Shown here in pieces: positions 55,183 through 63,561 of a stretch of DNA of 64,000 nt. Origin of the DNA: an uncultured bacterium (lineage in GTDB: Bacteria > Bacteroidota > Bacteroidia > Bacteroidales > Rikenellaceae); the NCBI GenBank assembly GCA_905214725.1, contig CAJMNH010000005.1, positions 62,001-126,000 of the forward strand, in the 5' to 3' direction. Positions within the stretch are counted from its first letter, which is position 1, and the number at the start of each line of letters is the position of its first letter. The position numbers were made by a program, and so were the translations under genes. The notes under the pieces were generated by a model. The model was not told the DNA's origin. It made no database searches and saw only the letters and a program-made list of their open reading frames with translations.

Positions 55183-57003
55183 ATGGAGAAGCCCGACCGC
55201 AATCCGCTCAAAGAACAGGTGGCGCTGCTGCCGCTCAAACCGGGAGTATACCAATTCCTCGACCGGACGGGCACGATCATCTACGTCGGCAAGGCTAAGA
55301 GCCTGCGCAAGCGCGTCTCCTCCTACTTCATGCAGAACAAGGAGCATCCGCCCAAAGTACGGGTGCTGGTCAGGCAGATCGCCGAAATCCGCCACATCGT
55401 CGTCGACAGCGAAACCGACGCTCTGCTGCTCGAAAACTCGCTCATCAAGGAGCTGCAACCCCGTTACAACATCCTGCTCAAAGACGACAAGACCTATCCT
55501 TGGATCGTCGTACGGCGCGAAAATTTCCCGCGCGTGCAGTCCACGCGACGGTTGCAGCGCGACGGTTCGCAGTACTTCGGTCCCTACTCGTCGGTGACGA
55601 TGCAGCACAGCGTGCTGGAATTCATCCGCGAAGTGATTCCGCTGCGTACCTGCTCGCTCAATCTCGCGCCCGAAGCGGTAGCGCGGGGCAAATACACCGT
55701 CTGCCTGCAATACCATCTGGGCAACTGCAAAGGGCCCTGCATCGGCGCGCAAAGCGCGGACGACTACCAACGGCTGCTGGAAATGGCCGTCGCGGTGCTC
55801 AAAGGCGATCTGCGCCCCGTGCGCGCCTACCTCGAAGGGGAGATGCGCCGCGCGGCCGAGGCATTGCAGTTCGAAGCCGCGCAGCGTTACAAGTCACGGC
55901 TCGACGCGTTGGAAAACTATTCGGCCAAGTCGGTCATCGTCAGCGCCCGCATCGTCGACGTCGACGTCTTCTCGCTCGTCGAGGACGACGATGCCGCCTA
56001 CTGCAACTTCCTGCGGATCCGCAACGGTTCGATCACGGCCGTCTCGACCGTACGCCTCTCGCCCGGCATCGATACCGACCGCGCGCAGATGCTGACGCTC
56101 GCCATCCAGCACATCGTCGCCGAGATCGCCGGCGGCGAACTGGCGCGCGAAGTGATCGTCCCCTTTCTGCCGTCGGCGGTGATGCTCTTCGAAGGGGTGA
56201 CCTTCACCGTGCCCAAGCGGGGCGAAAAACTCGACCTGCTGGCCTTTTCCGAGCGCAGCGCCCGCATCTACCGCGCCGAACAGCTCAAAAACCTCGAGAT
56301 CAAGAATCCCGAACGCCACACCGAACGGCTGATGAACGCCATGCAGAAGGAGCTGCGGCTCCCGCGTCAGCCGCGTCACATCGAATGCTTCGACAACTCG
56401 AACCTGCAGGGGACGAATCCCGTCGCCTCGTGCGTGGTCTTCCGCGACGGCCGCCCCTCGCGCAAGGAGTACCGCCACTTCAACATCAAGACCGTCGTCG
56501 GCGCCGACGACTTCGCCTCGATGCGCGAGATCGTCTTCCGCCGCTACACGCGCCTGATGGCCGAAGAGCAGGAGTTGCCCGATCTGGTGATCGTCGACGG
56601 CGGCAAGGGACAGCTCTCGAACGCCTACGCCGTGCTGCGCGAACTGGGACTGGAAAAGCAAATACCGATCGTCGGGCTGGCCAAACGGCTCGAAGAGATC
56701 TACTACCCGGGCGACCCGATGCCCTACTATCTCAGCCGCACGGGCGAACCGCTCAAAGTGGTGTGCCACATCCGCGACGAGGCGCACCGCTTCGGCATCA
56801 CCTTCCACCGCCAGAAGCGCAGCGGCAATTTTCTGAAAAGCGAACTGAAAGGCATCGCCGGCATCGGTCCCCGCACGGTCGAGACGCTGCTCGCGCATTT
56901 CCATACCGTCGCACGCATCCGCAACGCCTCCGACGAGGAGCTCGTAAAACTGATCGGCGCTGCCAAAACGCAGCGGCTGCGGGGACATTTTGCAACCTCT
57001 TGA
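55183..57003 (+). CDS. uvrC: Excinuclease ABC subunit C
   Basis: 606 residues from the ATG at 55183. The N-terminal GIY-YIG nuclease (PGVYQFLDRTGTIIYVGKAK, R further on) makes the 3' incision; a UVR helix (MRRAAEALQFEAAQRYKSRL) near residue 210 contacts UvrB; the middle RNase H-like domain (ECFDNSNLQGTNPVAS, VIVDGGKGQL) makes the 5' incision; and the C-terminal helix-hairpin-helix (LKGIAGIGPRTVETLL) binds DNA. Nucleotide excision repair. It is coupled to the exchanger gene. Confidence 0.97.
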   Translation: MEKPDRNPLKEQVALLPLKPGVYQFLDRTGTIIYVGKAKSLRKRVSSYFMQNKEHPPKVRVLVRQIAEIRHIVVDSETDALLLENSLIKELQPRYNILLKDDKTYPWIVVRRENFPRVQSTRRLQRDGSQYFGPYSSVTMQHSVLEFIREVIPLRTCSLNLAPEAVARGKYTVCLQYHLGNCKGPCIGAQSADDYQRLLEMAVAVLKGDLRPVRAYLEGEMRRAAEALQFEAAQRYKSRLDALENYSAKSVIVSARIVDVDVFSLVEDDDAAYCNFLRIRNGSITAVSTVRLSPGIDTDRAQMLTLAIQHIVAEIAGGELAREVIVPFLPSAVMLFEGVTFTVPKRGEKLDLLAFSERSARIYRAEQLKNLEIKNPERHTERLMNAMQKELRLPRQPRHIECFDNSNLQGTNPVASCVVFRDGRPSRKEYRHFNIKTVVGADDFASMREIVFRRYTRLMAEEQELPDLVIVDGGKGQLSNAYAVLRELGLEKQIPIVGLAKRLEEIYYPGDPMPYYLSRTGEPLKVVCHIRDEAHRFGITFHRQKRSGNFLKSELKGIAGIGPRTVETLLAHFHTVARIRNASDEELVKLIGAAKTQRLRGHFATS

Positions 57004-57259
57004 CGAAATTCCGCACAAAGTCCGGTCTCGATCGATCGCTGCATAAACAGGTCCGCCGCCGCGCGAGGTCTTCCCCCGATCATGAATCCGCCCCTGCATC
57101 GACGGCGCTCCGGCTCCGACACACGCCCCCCCATTCTCCCACAGCCCCGCTAAAAGGACGAGCCGCAACCTGCGACCGGCATTTTTATCCGTCCAGAATT
57201 TGCAAATTGAGAATAAATCCCTACATTTGCATTCCCGATTCTTCATAAGAACGGCCTCG

Positions 57260-57343
57260 CCCAGATGGCGGAATCGGTAGACGCGTTGGTCTCAAACACC
57301 AATGATAGCAATATCGTGCCGGTTCGACCCCGGCTCTGGGTAC
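57260..57343 (+). tRNA. tRNA-Leu, anticodon CAA
   Basis: An 84-nt class II tRNA. The acceptor arms gcccaga and tctgggt pair with a terminal G.U, the D loop contains the conserved ggaatcggtaga, the anticodon stem ttggt/accaa surrounds loop ctcaaac with anticodon CAA, the long variable arm is tgatagcaatatcg-type and the T loop is ttcgacc. CCA is not encoded. It decodes UUG. A perfect palindromic terminator follows directly. Confidence 0.95.
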
Positions 57344-57344
57344 A

Positions 57345-57380
57345 AAAACCGCCTTTCAGATATCTGAAAGGCGGTTTTTA
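57345..57380 (+). terminator. Terminator after tRNA-Leu
   Basis: A 36-base perfect palindrome with A5 and T5 ends begins two bases after the tRNA. Confidence 0.9.
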
Positions 57381-57483
57381 ATTCCCATTTCGGGCATCTC
57401 CTCCGTCAGCAGAGTTGCGAAACGGGAATTCCGGCGCTGGCCGGCCGCTCGACTGCATCCGACGCCGGTTTCCGATGTCGTCC

Positions 57484-57510
57484 CGCGGGGACGGATAATC
57501 CGTCCCCGCG
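57484..57510 (-). terminator. GC-rich hairpin at the end of the GDPD operon
   Basis: A 12-bp perfect stem cgcggggacgga/tccgtccccgcg with a TAA loop, 52 bases past the stop of the last minus-strand gene. No T run follows, so it may act as a stabiliser rather than an intrinsic terminator. Confidence 0.5.
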
Positions 57511-57562
57511 ACAACGACCCCCATTCAATGAATTAAAAACCTGAATTCACGAATAATTTCCG

Positions 57563-58555
57563 CTATCTTCCCATTCGCCGCATCTCCCGCTCCCGCATCG
57601 AACGGAGTTCGGCCCTACCGACGGGAAGACCTACGAAATCCGCAGGGTAATCGGTCTCGATAATATCCGGTTCGGAGAGAAGCGTCCGCAGATATTCGAT
57701 GCGGCGATCCCTGCGATCCTTCACCTTATCGGCCGACCCCGTGATGGAGATGATAATCATCACGCCGCGGTCGTGGAGCTTTTCGTAAATCTCCTGCATT
57801 TCGGGATTCATCGCCTTGCGGCTGGCTGCAATAAGGTAACTCCAAGGAATGCCGCTCTCCTCATAGACGCGGAACTGTTCGGGCGTGCTGATTTCGACGC
57901 AAAACATCACGTTGCGCACGCCGGCATTCCAGTAACGGAGCGCCTCCTCGATCGAGCGGACGCTCAGAAAGATATTGTGATACATCGACCACTGGCCGCC
58001 CGGCAGCAGTTGCCGGACATAGTAATCCAGCGCCCGCCGCTTCTCCGCGTCGCCGACGCCCTTCGTGTTGATGTACTTGTTGTCGAAGTTGAACGCGACC
58101 TTGTCTTTCCCCCATTCGAGCACCTCCTTGAGCGTGGGAATCTTGTAATCGGTCACATTTCCGTTGCGGTCGACCAAATTGAACTGCCGTAACTCTTCAT
58201 ACGTATAATCCGACACGCACCCTTTTCCGGTAGTAGTTCTGTCCAGCGTCAGATCATGCATCAGCACCATCACGCTGTCCTTGGTGAAGCTGAAATCGAT
58301 CTCGAAGAAGGTCGGCAGCATCGAGAGGGTCTTTTCGCACGACGCGATACAATTCTCGGGATACCCCTCCTGCATCCCGCCCCGATGAGCGCTAATGATG
58401 ATATCCCGATCGGGAACATACCGGAAATAGGACTGGAACTCCTCGAAAGAGGTGATTTTCACCGTATGGTCTTCGCCCGGCATCGGATAGTCGGGTCGTT
58501 GGCCGCCGCAGGCAACCAGCAACAAGGCGGCGGCAATCGATAAACTGCTATTCAT
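57563..58555 (-). CDS. Glycerophosphodiester phosphodiesterase-family lipoprotein
   Basis: 330 residues with lipobox LLVAC (C16). The GDPD core is clear: ISAHRGGMQEGYPENCI with catalytic His and metal Glu, FEIDFSFTKDSVMVLMHDLT with the E-x-D pair and second His, LDRTTTG, then IPTLKEVLEWGKDK, and IIETDYPADF near the end. GDPD enzymes split glycerophosphodiesters into glycerol-3-phosphate and an alcohol with a divalent metal. As a lipoprotein it would act in the periplasm or at the surface. It is the last gene of an operon that also encodes an organophosphate antiporter. Confidence 0.93.
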   Translation of the reverse strand: MNSSLSIAAALLLVACGGQRPDYPMPGEDHTVKITSFEEFQSYFRYVPDRDIIISAHRGGMQEGYPENCIASCEKTLSMLPTFFEIDFSFTKDSVMVLMHDLTLDRTTTGKGCVSDYTYEELRQFNLVDRNGNVTDYKIPTLKEVLEWGKDKVAFNFDNKYINTKGVGDAEKRRALDYYVRQLLPGGQWSMYHNIFLSVRSIEEALRYWNAGVRNVMFCVEISTPEQFRVYEESGIPWSYLIAASRKAMNPEMQEIYEKLHDRGVMIIISITGSADKVKDRRDRRIEYLRTLLSEPDIIETDYPADFVGLPVGRAELRSMREREMRRMGR

Positions 58556-58618
58556 TATCTATCTAACTATCAAAAGATTCGTAAAATCAAGCGGCCGCAG
58601 GGACGCCCCGTACAATAC

Positions 58619-59776
58619 CTACCGCTCCACCGCTGCCGGCACCTTTACATAAGCGGCAACAAGGGCCTCCGCGATACGATCGTCGTCGATGCCGGTAAAG
58701 CGGACAATGGCGGCCTTGAGACCGATTTCATCGATCGTCGATCTTATTTCGGCGCACTGTGCGTCGGCCGGATCATCGAACCGCAGAGCCGCCGCGGCCG
58801 CGAGCGCCAGCTTATCCACCGGCAGGCCGTAACCCGCAGCCAACGTAATCGGATAGGAGAAATAGAGCGGTGCGGAGAGTTTGCGGATCGGATCGTGTCC
58901 CACCCGCGCCACCGTATCCCGAAGATAGGGATTTCGGAAACGCCGCAGCACGGAGTCGATATACTCGGCGTGCCGGTTCCGGTCGAAACCGAATTTTCGG
59001 ATCAACGCCTCCCCGCTCTGGTGCATCGCGCCCTTCACCAATTCGAAAATCCGCTCGTCCGCGAGGGCCTCGGAGATGGTCGCATAACGTTTCAGATTTC
59101 CCAGATAGGCCGTTGCGCAATGACCCGTATTCAATGTAAAGAGTTTGCGTTCGATATGCGCCGCCAGATCGTCCGTCAGACGCATGCCCTGTATCGCCGG
59201 CGGAATTCCGACCAAAGCGCTCCGCTCCACATTCCACTCATGGAAGGCCTCCACAGCCACGTCCAACGGTTCGGGATATGTTATCGGCGGTACGATACGG
59301 TCGACAGAACTGTCGGCGAAACCCACCGCACGCTCCGCCCAAGCGACGGTCGGCGCATCCAGCGCTTCATATACGAACGATTTGAGACGGGAAGTCGCCC
59401 GAACCCAGTTTTCACAGGCAATGATGTTAAGCGGCTCCGTCACTCCGGCCGACCGCCGAGCAGCCAGCCCCTTTGCAACGACCGGTGCGATTTGCGGCAA
59501 AACGCCCAGTCCGACGGCCGTGGTGACGAGGTCGGCCTCGGCAATGCGGCGGATCGCCTCTTCGCCGTCGGATCGCACGGCCGCTAAGTTCGAAATCGCC
59601 TGATCGACGCAGATTTCGTCCGTCACATGGACCGTATATCCTCCCTTCCGATTGATTTCATCCACGATCTGCGGGTTCACATCCGCAAAATAGACCTTGT
59701 ATCCGGCCTGTGACAACAATGCCCCGATAAAACCACGGCCGATCTTGCCGGCGCCGAAATGTATTGCTGTTTTCAT
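58619..59776 (-). CDS. mtlD: Mannitol-1-phosphate 5-dehydrogenase homologue
   Basis: 385 residues from the ATG at 59776, which overlaps the stop of the upstream antiporter gene as ATGA. The NAD-binding motif is IHFGAGKIGRGFIG at the N-terminus; AVGFADSSVDRIVPP, LFTLNTGHCATAYLG and FRNPYLRDTVARVGHDP follow, as in MtlD-type long-chain polyol dehydrogenases. MtlD oxidises mannitol-1-phosphate to fructose-6-phosphate. There is no mannitol PTS here; instead it is coupled to an organophosphate antiporter and flanked by phosphodiesterases, so its polyol phosphate may enter as such. Exact substrate is inferred. Confidence 0.88.
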   Translation of the reverse strand: MKTAIHFGAGKIGRGFIGALLSQAGYKVYFADVNPQIVDEINRKGGYTVHVTDEICVDQAISNLAAVRSDGEEAIRRIAEADLVTTAVGLGVLPQIAPVVAKGLAARRSAGVTEPLNIIACENWVRATSRLKSFVYEALDAPTVAWAERAVGFADSSVDRIVPPITYPEPLDVAVEAFHEWNVERSALVGIPPAIQGMRLTDDLAAHIERKLFTLNTGHCATAYLGNLKRYATISEALADERIFELVKGAMHQSGEALIRKFGFDRNRHAEYIDSVLRRFRNPYLRDTVARVGHDPIRKLSAPLYFSYPITLAAGYGLPVDKLALAAAAALRFDDPADAQCAEIRSTIDEIGLKAAIVRFTGIDDDRIAEALVAAYVKVPAAVER

Positions 59777-61119
59777 TTTTTCAATTCCGATTGACGATCC
59801 TCCCTGATATAGCCGTCGTCCTTGATATTCCACAACGTGGCCACAAGCGCTCCGCCGATCAGGGCCACTCCGGTCATCAGCGCGAAGAGATGATCCCAGC
59901 CGAACCGGTCCGAGAACCAGCCGAGCCCCGCGCCCGTCACGATCACGCTTCCGTAGCTCATCAACCCGACGAATCCGACGGCCGACGAAGCGGCCTTCTT
60001 CGTCGCCTGATTCGACGCAACCACTCCGAGCAGGGCCTGAGGTCCGTAGAGAAAGAAGCCCGCGACGGCCAGCACGGCCAGCATCAGCGTCGGACTGGCT
60101 GTATCGGGAAGGAGCTGGAGCACGGCCATGCAAACCGCCACCAGCGCCAGTTCGATCATGCATACCCGCTGGGCCTTTCCCCCGAACAGATTGTCGGAGA
60201 TCCACCCCGCACAGAGCATTCCCAGACATCCGGCCACCTCGAAGATGCCGATCGTCCACCCCGCAAGCTCGGATGAAAGCGGCACGGCGCGTTGTTGAAG
60301 GAAGGTCGGCCCCCAGTCGAGGATGGCGAACCGTACGATATAGACGAAGAGGTCGCTGACGGCGAGCACCCAGATGACCGGATTCAGAAAGACCATTTTC
60401 CGAACGTAAGCCTTATAAGCTCCGGGGCTGTCATCGTCGTCGAGCGGAGTTCGGGTGTCGGGCAGTTCGGGAAGGCCGACCGATCGCGGCGTATCCCTGA
60501 GCGTCACGACGATAAAGGCCACACCCCCAACGGCGATCAACGCCGGTATCCAGAAGCAGAGCCGCCAGTTTCCCGTAGCGCCTATGATATATCCGCACAG
60601 CACGGAAACAATGGCGGCGCCCACAGAGTGGGACGTATTCCAGATACTCGACTTCGTGGCGAGTTGCTTGGGCGGCACCCAGTTGACCAGCAGCCGGTTG
60701 CACGGAGCGAATCCGCAGCCTTGGAAAATATTGTTCACCACCAGCAGAATCGCCATGACGATGACCATGACGTTCACGAAATCCGGCCCCTCCGTCCGTC
60801 CCGTTATCCAGCTGCTGATCCGGTCGCTCCAACCGAAGATGAAATTCAGCAGGATGCAGACCGAAAGACCGAATACGAGGTGCCACCGCGCATTGGCCCG
60901 ATCCGCAATGATTCCGTTGATCAGCTTGGAAATGCCATAGATAAGACCTACCAGCGTCAAAATGATACCGAAACTGGTATTCGTAATCCCGTATTCGGAG
61001 CCGAGCGCCGGCATCGCGAAAGAGAAATTCTTGCGAACGAAATAGAACATGGAGTAGCCGATCATCGAGCAGATAATGACCCTCCACTGCCAGTACTTGA
61101 AGGAGTGTTTTGCCTGCAT
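59773..61119 (-). CDS. Organophosphate:phosphate antiporter (GlpT/UhpT family)
   Basis: 448 residues with 12 transmembrane segments. OPA-family signature parts: YSMFYFVRKNFSFAMPAL, LIYGISKLINGIIADRANAR, FGWSDR, FQGCGFAPCNRLLVNW and NTSHSVGAAIVSVLCGY. Family members exchange external glycerol-3-phosphate, hexose phosphates or similar for internal phosphate. The flanking GDPD lipoproteins would supply glycerol- or polyol-phosphates in the periplasm, and the coupled dehydrogenase (four-base overlap) would use one in the cytoplasm. The substrate cannot be fixed from sequence. Confidence 0.92.
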   Translation of the reverse strand: MQAKHSFKYWQWRVIICSMIGYSMFYFVRKNFSFAMPALGSEYGITNTSFGIILTLVGLIYGISKLINGIIADRANARWHLVFGLSVCILLNFIFGWSDRISSWITGRTEGPDFVNVMVIVMAILLVVNNIFQGCGFAPCNRLLVNWVPPKQLATKSSIWNTSHSVGAAIVSVLCGYIIGATGNWRLCFWIPALIAVGGVAFIVVTLRDTPRSVGLPELPDTRTPLDDDDSPGAYKAYVRKMVFLNPVIWVLAVSDLFVYIVRFAILDWGPTFLQQRAVPLSSELAGWTIGIFEVAGCLGMLCAGWISDNLFGGKAQRVCMIELALVAVCMAVLQLLPDTASPTLMLAVLAVAGFFLYGPQALLGVVASNQATKKAASSAVGFVGLMSYGSVIVTGAGLGWFSDRFGWDHLFALMTGVALIGGALVATLWNIKDDGYIREDRQSELKK

Positions 61120-61170
61120 GTTCAGAAAAGGAATGGGGAATTTTCACTCCCCATTCGCTATGTTGTCAAA

Positions 61171-63540
61171 TCACTTCTTCGTGCTCGCACAGGTAATCGC
61201 GCCGCTCCCGAAGTCCAGCTTGGAAGCCGCGTCCTGTAACGCGCCGTAAAGGTAGTTGTCGGCCGGAACCGAAGTCGTATAGTCGATGACCTTGGTCTGG
61301 CCGTCGGCATTGATCGTCCGCGTCAGTTTACCGTAAATTTGCACGGATTTGACCGTCACCACGATCTTCGATTTGATGCGGCCGACCAGAATTCCGGCGC
61401 AACTGCTGTTCTCGTGCGCCGGATCCGAAGCGGTTCCCTTGTCGGCGTCGTAATTGTAGAGCGTCGTCGACACCACGTCGGCGTCCAGCGAGCAGTTGTC
61501 GATCGTGAAATCGAGCGTCGCCCATGCGAACAGCCCGCCGGTGTGTGCGAGGATATTCTCCTTGCCGGTGTTGTTCAGCACGTCGCCGAAGTTGTGGCAA
61601 TCCGTCGCATCGTGCGCGATCATGCCGCTGATACCGCCGATGGCGAACTCCGACGCGCCCTTGCCGCCGCCCCGCGCCTCCACCGTGCCGTAGTTGTAGT
61701 TCGATTCGAAGATCGACGAACCACCGCTGATACCGCCCATGCGGGCCTGCCCGCTTTTGGCCGTAGCCGACACGGGTGCGTTCGCCAGAATATTTCCCCG
61801 ATTCACGCAGTTGCGGATCGTGTTGGGAGTCGTCGCGCTCTCGCCGTTGGCATAGGCCACGATACCGCCCAGCAGATTGTTCGCCGCCTGAACGGTCGCC
61901 AGCGTAACGGGGGCTTCGTTGCGGCAGTTCTCCACCACATAGGATTTCCCGACGTCGAGCCGTCCGAGCACGCCGCCCAGATAGACCACCTTGGCAGCCG
62001 ACACCTCGTCCGAATACTTGATTTCGCCCTTGTTGACGCAACCCGAGACATTCGAGTAGGCCCATCCGCCGACGCCTGCAATGGCGGCCGCATCGCTCGG
62101 CGACTTGCGGTGAACGGAGATTTGCCCTTCGTTGGTGTTGTCCGCGATGACGTTGCCGGCGGTGCCCTGACCGAAAATGCCGCCGATGATGGTCGTGCTG
62201 CTCGCATCGACATTCATCGTGATATTCGCCGTACTGGTGCAGCCCGTGACCTGCGCCGTCGCGCCCAGTTTACCGGCGATTGCGCCCAGCGTCACCTTGG
62301 CGGTCGCCGTCGTCGTGAACGAACCCGCCACGCGCAGGTTTTTCACGGTTCCGTCGAGGGTGGCGAAGAGTCCGGCGAGCGCATCGTCGCCCGAATAGTT
62401 CACCGTGATCGTTTTGCCGTTTCCGTCGAACACGCCCGGGAAATTCTTGATCGGAGTCCAAGGACCCGTCACCACAATATCCTTGTGCAGGACGACTTCC
62501 CCCGCCGCGTTCAGGAACCGTTTCGCCGTAGGATCGACCTCCACCTCGGCGGCGAAGGCCGCCAGATCGGCTTCGGACGAAATGCCGTCGTAGACCTTCG
62601 TGGCAATTTCGACCTTGTCGATCAGCCACTTGGGATAGTTCGTGCAGAGCGCCTTGAACCGCTTCGCATTCGCGCAGTAGTAGTCGACCGCCTCGGCCGC
62701 ATAGACGGCGTTGCCGTCGCCCTGCTGCTTGTCCACATTGAAGACGCTGAGTTCGACATTCGCCTTCTCAAACTCTTCGAGCGTACGCGAACCCTTGCCG
62801 CCCGCCTCGGCCGACATATAGCTCGCCGCCGAGAGATTGGCCCAGTAATAGCCCGCGCCGACATAGTCGGTCGCCGACTTGTTCGCCATCCATCCGATCG
62901 GAATGTCGGCAGCCTTGGCATAGGCGAACGCCGATTTCATAACGGTCGTATTTCCGGTGCAGATGAACTCGACGAAGTATTTGGCGCCCAGCTCCGTCAC
63001 GATTTCGCACGCCCGTTTGGTCGCATTGATCGGATATTGGGTGAGTGTCGACGGATAGGTGATGTTCTTGATGTCGAGCCACAAGCGCGTACTGCACTCC
63101 TTCTTCTTCACCTCGCGGATGAAATCTTCCAACGAGGGGAGCTGTTCGCCGTTGGAGAGCGCGCCGCCGGCGCGCAGCTCGGAGAGCGTATGCTCCCAAG
63201 GATGCATGCCGTTGATTTTGCAGTTTCCGTCGGCATGGGCGACGACGACGTTGTCGTCCTTCGTCCAGTAGATGTCGCACTCGGAAGCGTAACAGCCCAG
63301 ATCGATCGCATATCTCAGCGAAGCCAGCGAATTGTCCGGCGCCTTGCACTCCGAGGCGCCGCCGCGGTGCGCGACGATGTTGTTGCCGCCCGCCGCCGGT
63401 TTGAGCAGGCCGTCGTCGACCTCTTCGTCGGGATTGGGAATCTGACTCCAATCGGGCTGCGCCGGCCACTCGTCGTCGGTGCAGGCGAAGAGCAGAACCG
63501 CTGCCGCTGCTGCGGTCAGTGAAATTATCTTTTTCAACAT
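61171..63540 (-). CDS. Large lipoprotein: GDPD domain plus beta-helix-like repeats
   Basis: 789 residues with lipobox LLFAC (C20). Residues about 52-320 form a GDPD domain: NIVAHRGGASECKAPDNSLA (PDN in place of the usual PEN), ASECDIYWTKDDNVVVAHAD, LPSLEDFIREVKK. From about 360 on, short repeats of GLUG/right-handed-helix type follow (VFDGNGKTITVNYSG, LAGLFATLDGTVKNLRVAG, IGGIFGQGT, LGGVLGRLDVG, GGISGM), a likely adhesion or glycan-binding stalk. It is the second gene seen in the operon, 51 bases ahead of the antiporter, and 21 bases after the partial gene. Confidence 0.88.
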   Translation of the reverse strand: MLKKIISLTAAAAAVLLFACTDDEWPAQPDWSQIPNPDEEVDDGLLKPAAGGNNIVAHRGGASECKAPDNSLASLRYAIDLGCYASECDIYWTKDDNVVVAHADGNCKINGMHPWEHTLSELRAGGALSNGEQLPSLEDFIREVKKKECSTRLWLDIKNITYPSTLTQYPINATKRACEIVTELGAKYFVEFICTGNTTVMKSAFAYAKAADIPIGWMANKSATDYVGAGYYWANLSAASYMSAEAGGKGSRTLEEFEKANVELSVFNVDKQQGDGNAVYAAEAVDYYCANAKRFKALCTNYPKWLIDKVEIATKVYDGISSEADLAAFAAEVEVDPTAKRFLNAAGEVVLHKDIVVTGPWTPIKNFPGVFDGNGKTITVNYSGDDALAGLFATLDGTVKNLRVAGSFTTTATAKVTLGAIAGKLGATAQVTGCTSTANITMNVDASSTTIIGGIFGQGTAGNVIADNTNEGQISVHRKSPSDAAAIAGVGGWAYSNVSGCVNKGEIKYSDEVSAAKVVYLGGVLGRLDVGKSYVVENCRNEAPVTLATVQAANNLLGGIVAYANGESATTPNTIRNCVNRGNILANAPVSATAKSGQARMGGISGGSSIFESNYNYGTVEARGGGKGASEFAIGGISGMIAHDATDCHNFGDVLNNTGKENILAHTGGLFAWATLDFTIDNCSLDADVVSTTLYNYDADKGTASDPAHENSSCAGILVGRIKSKIVVTVKSVQIYGKLTRTINADGQTKVIDYTTSVPADNYLYGALQDAASKLDFGSGAITCASTKK

Positions 63541-63561
63541 GATTTCTGAATTTTAACGGTA

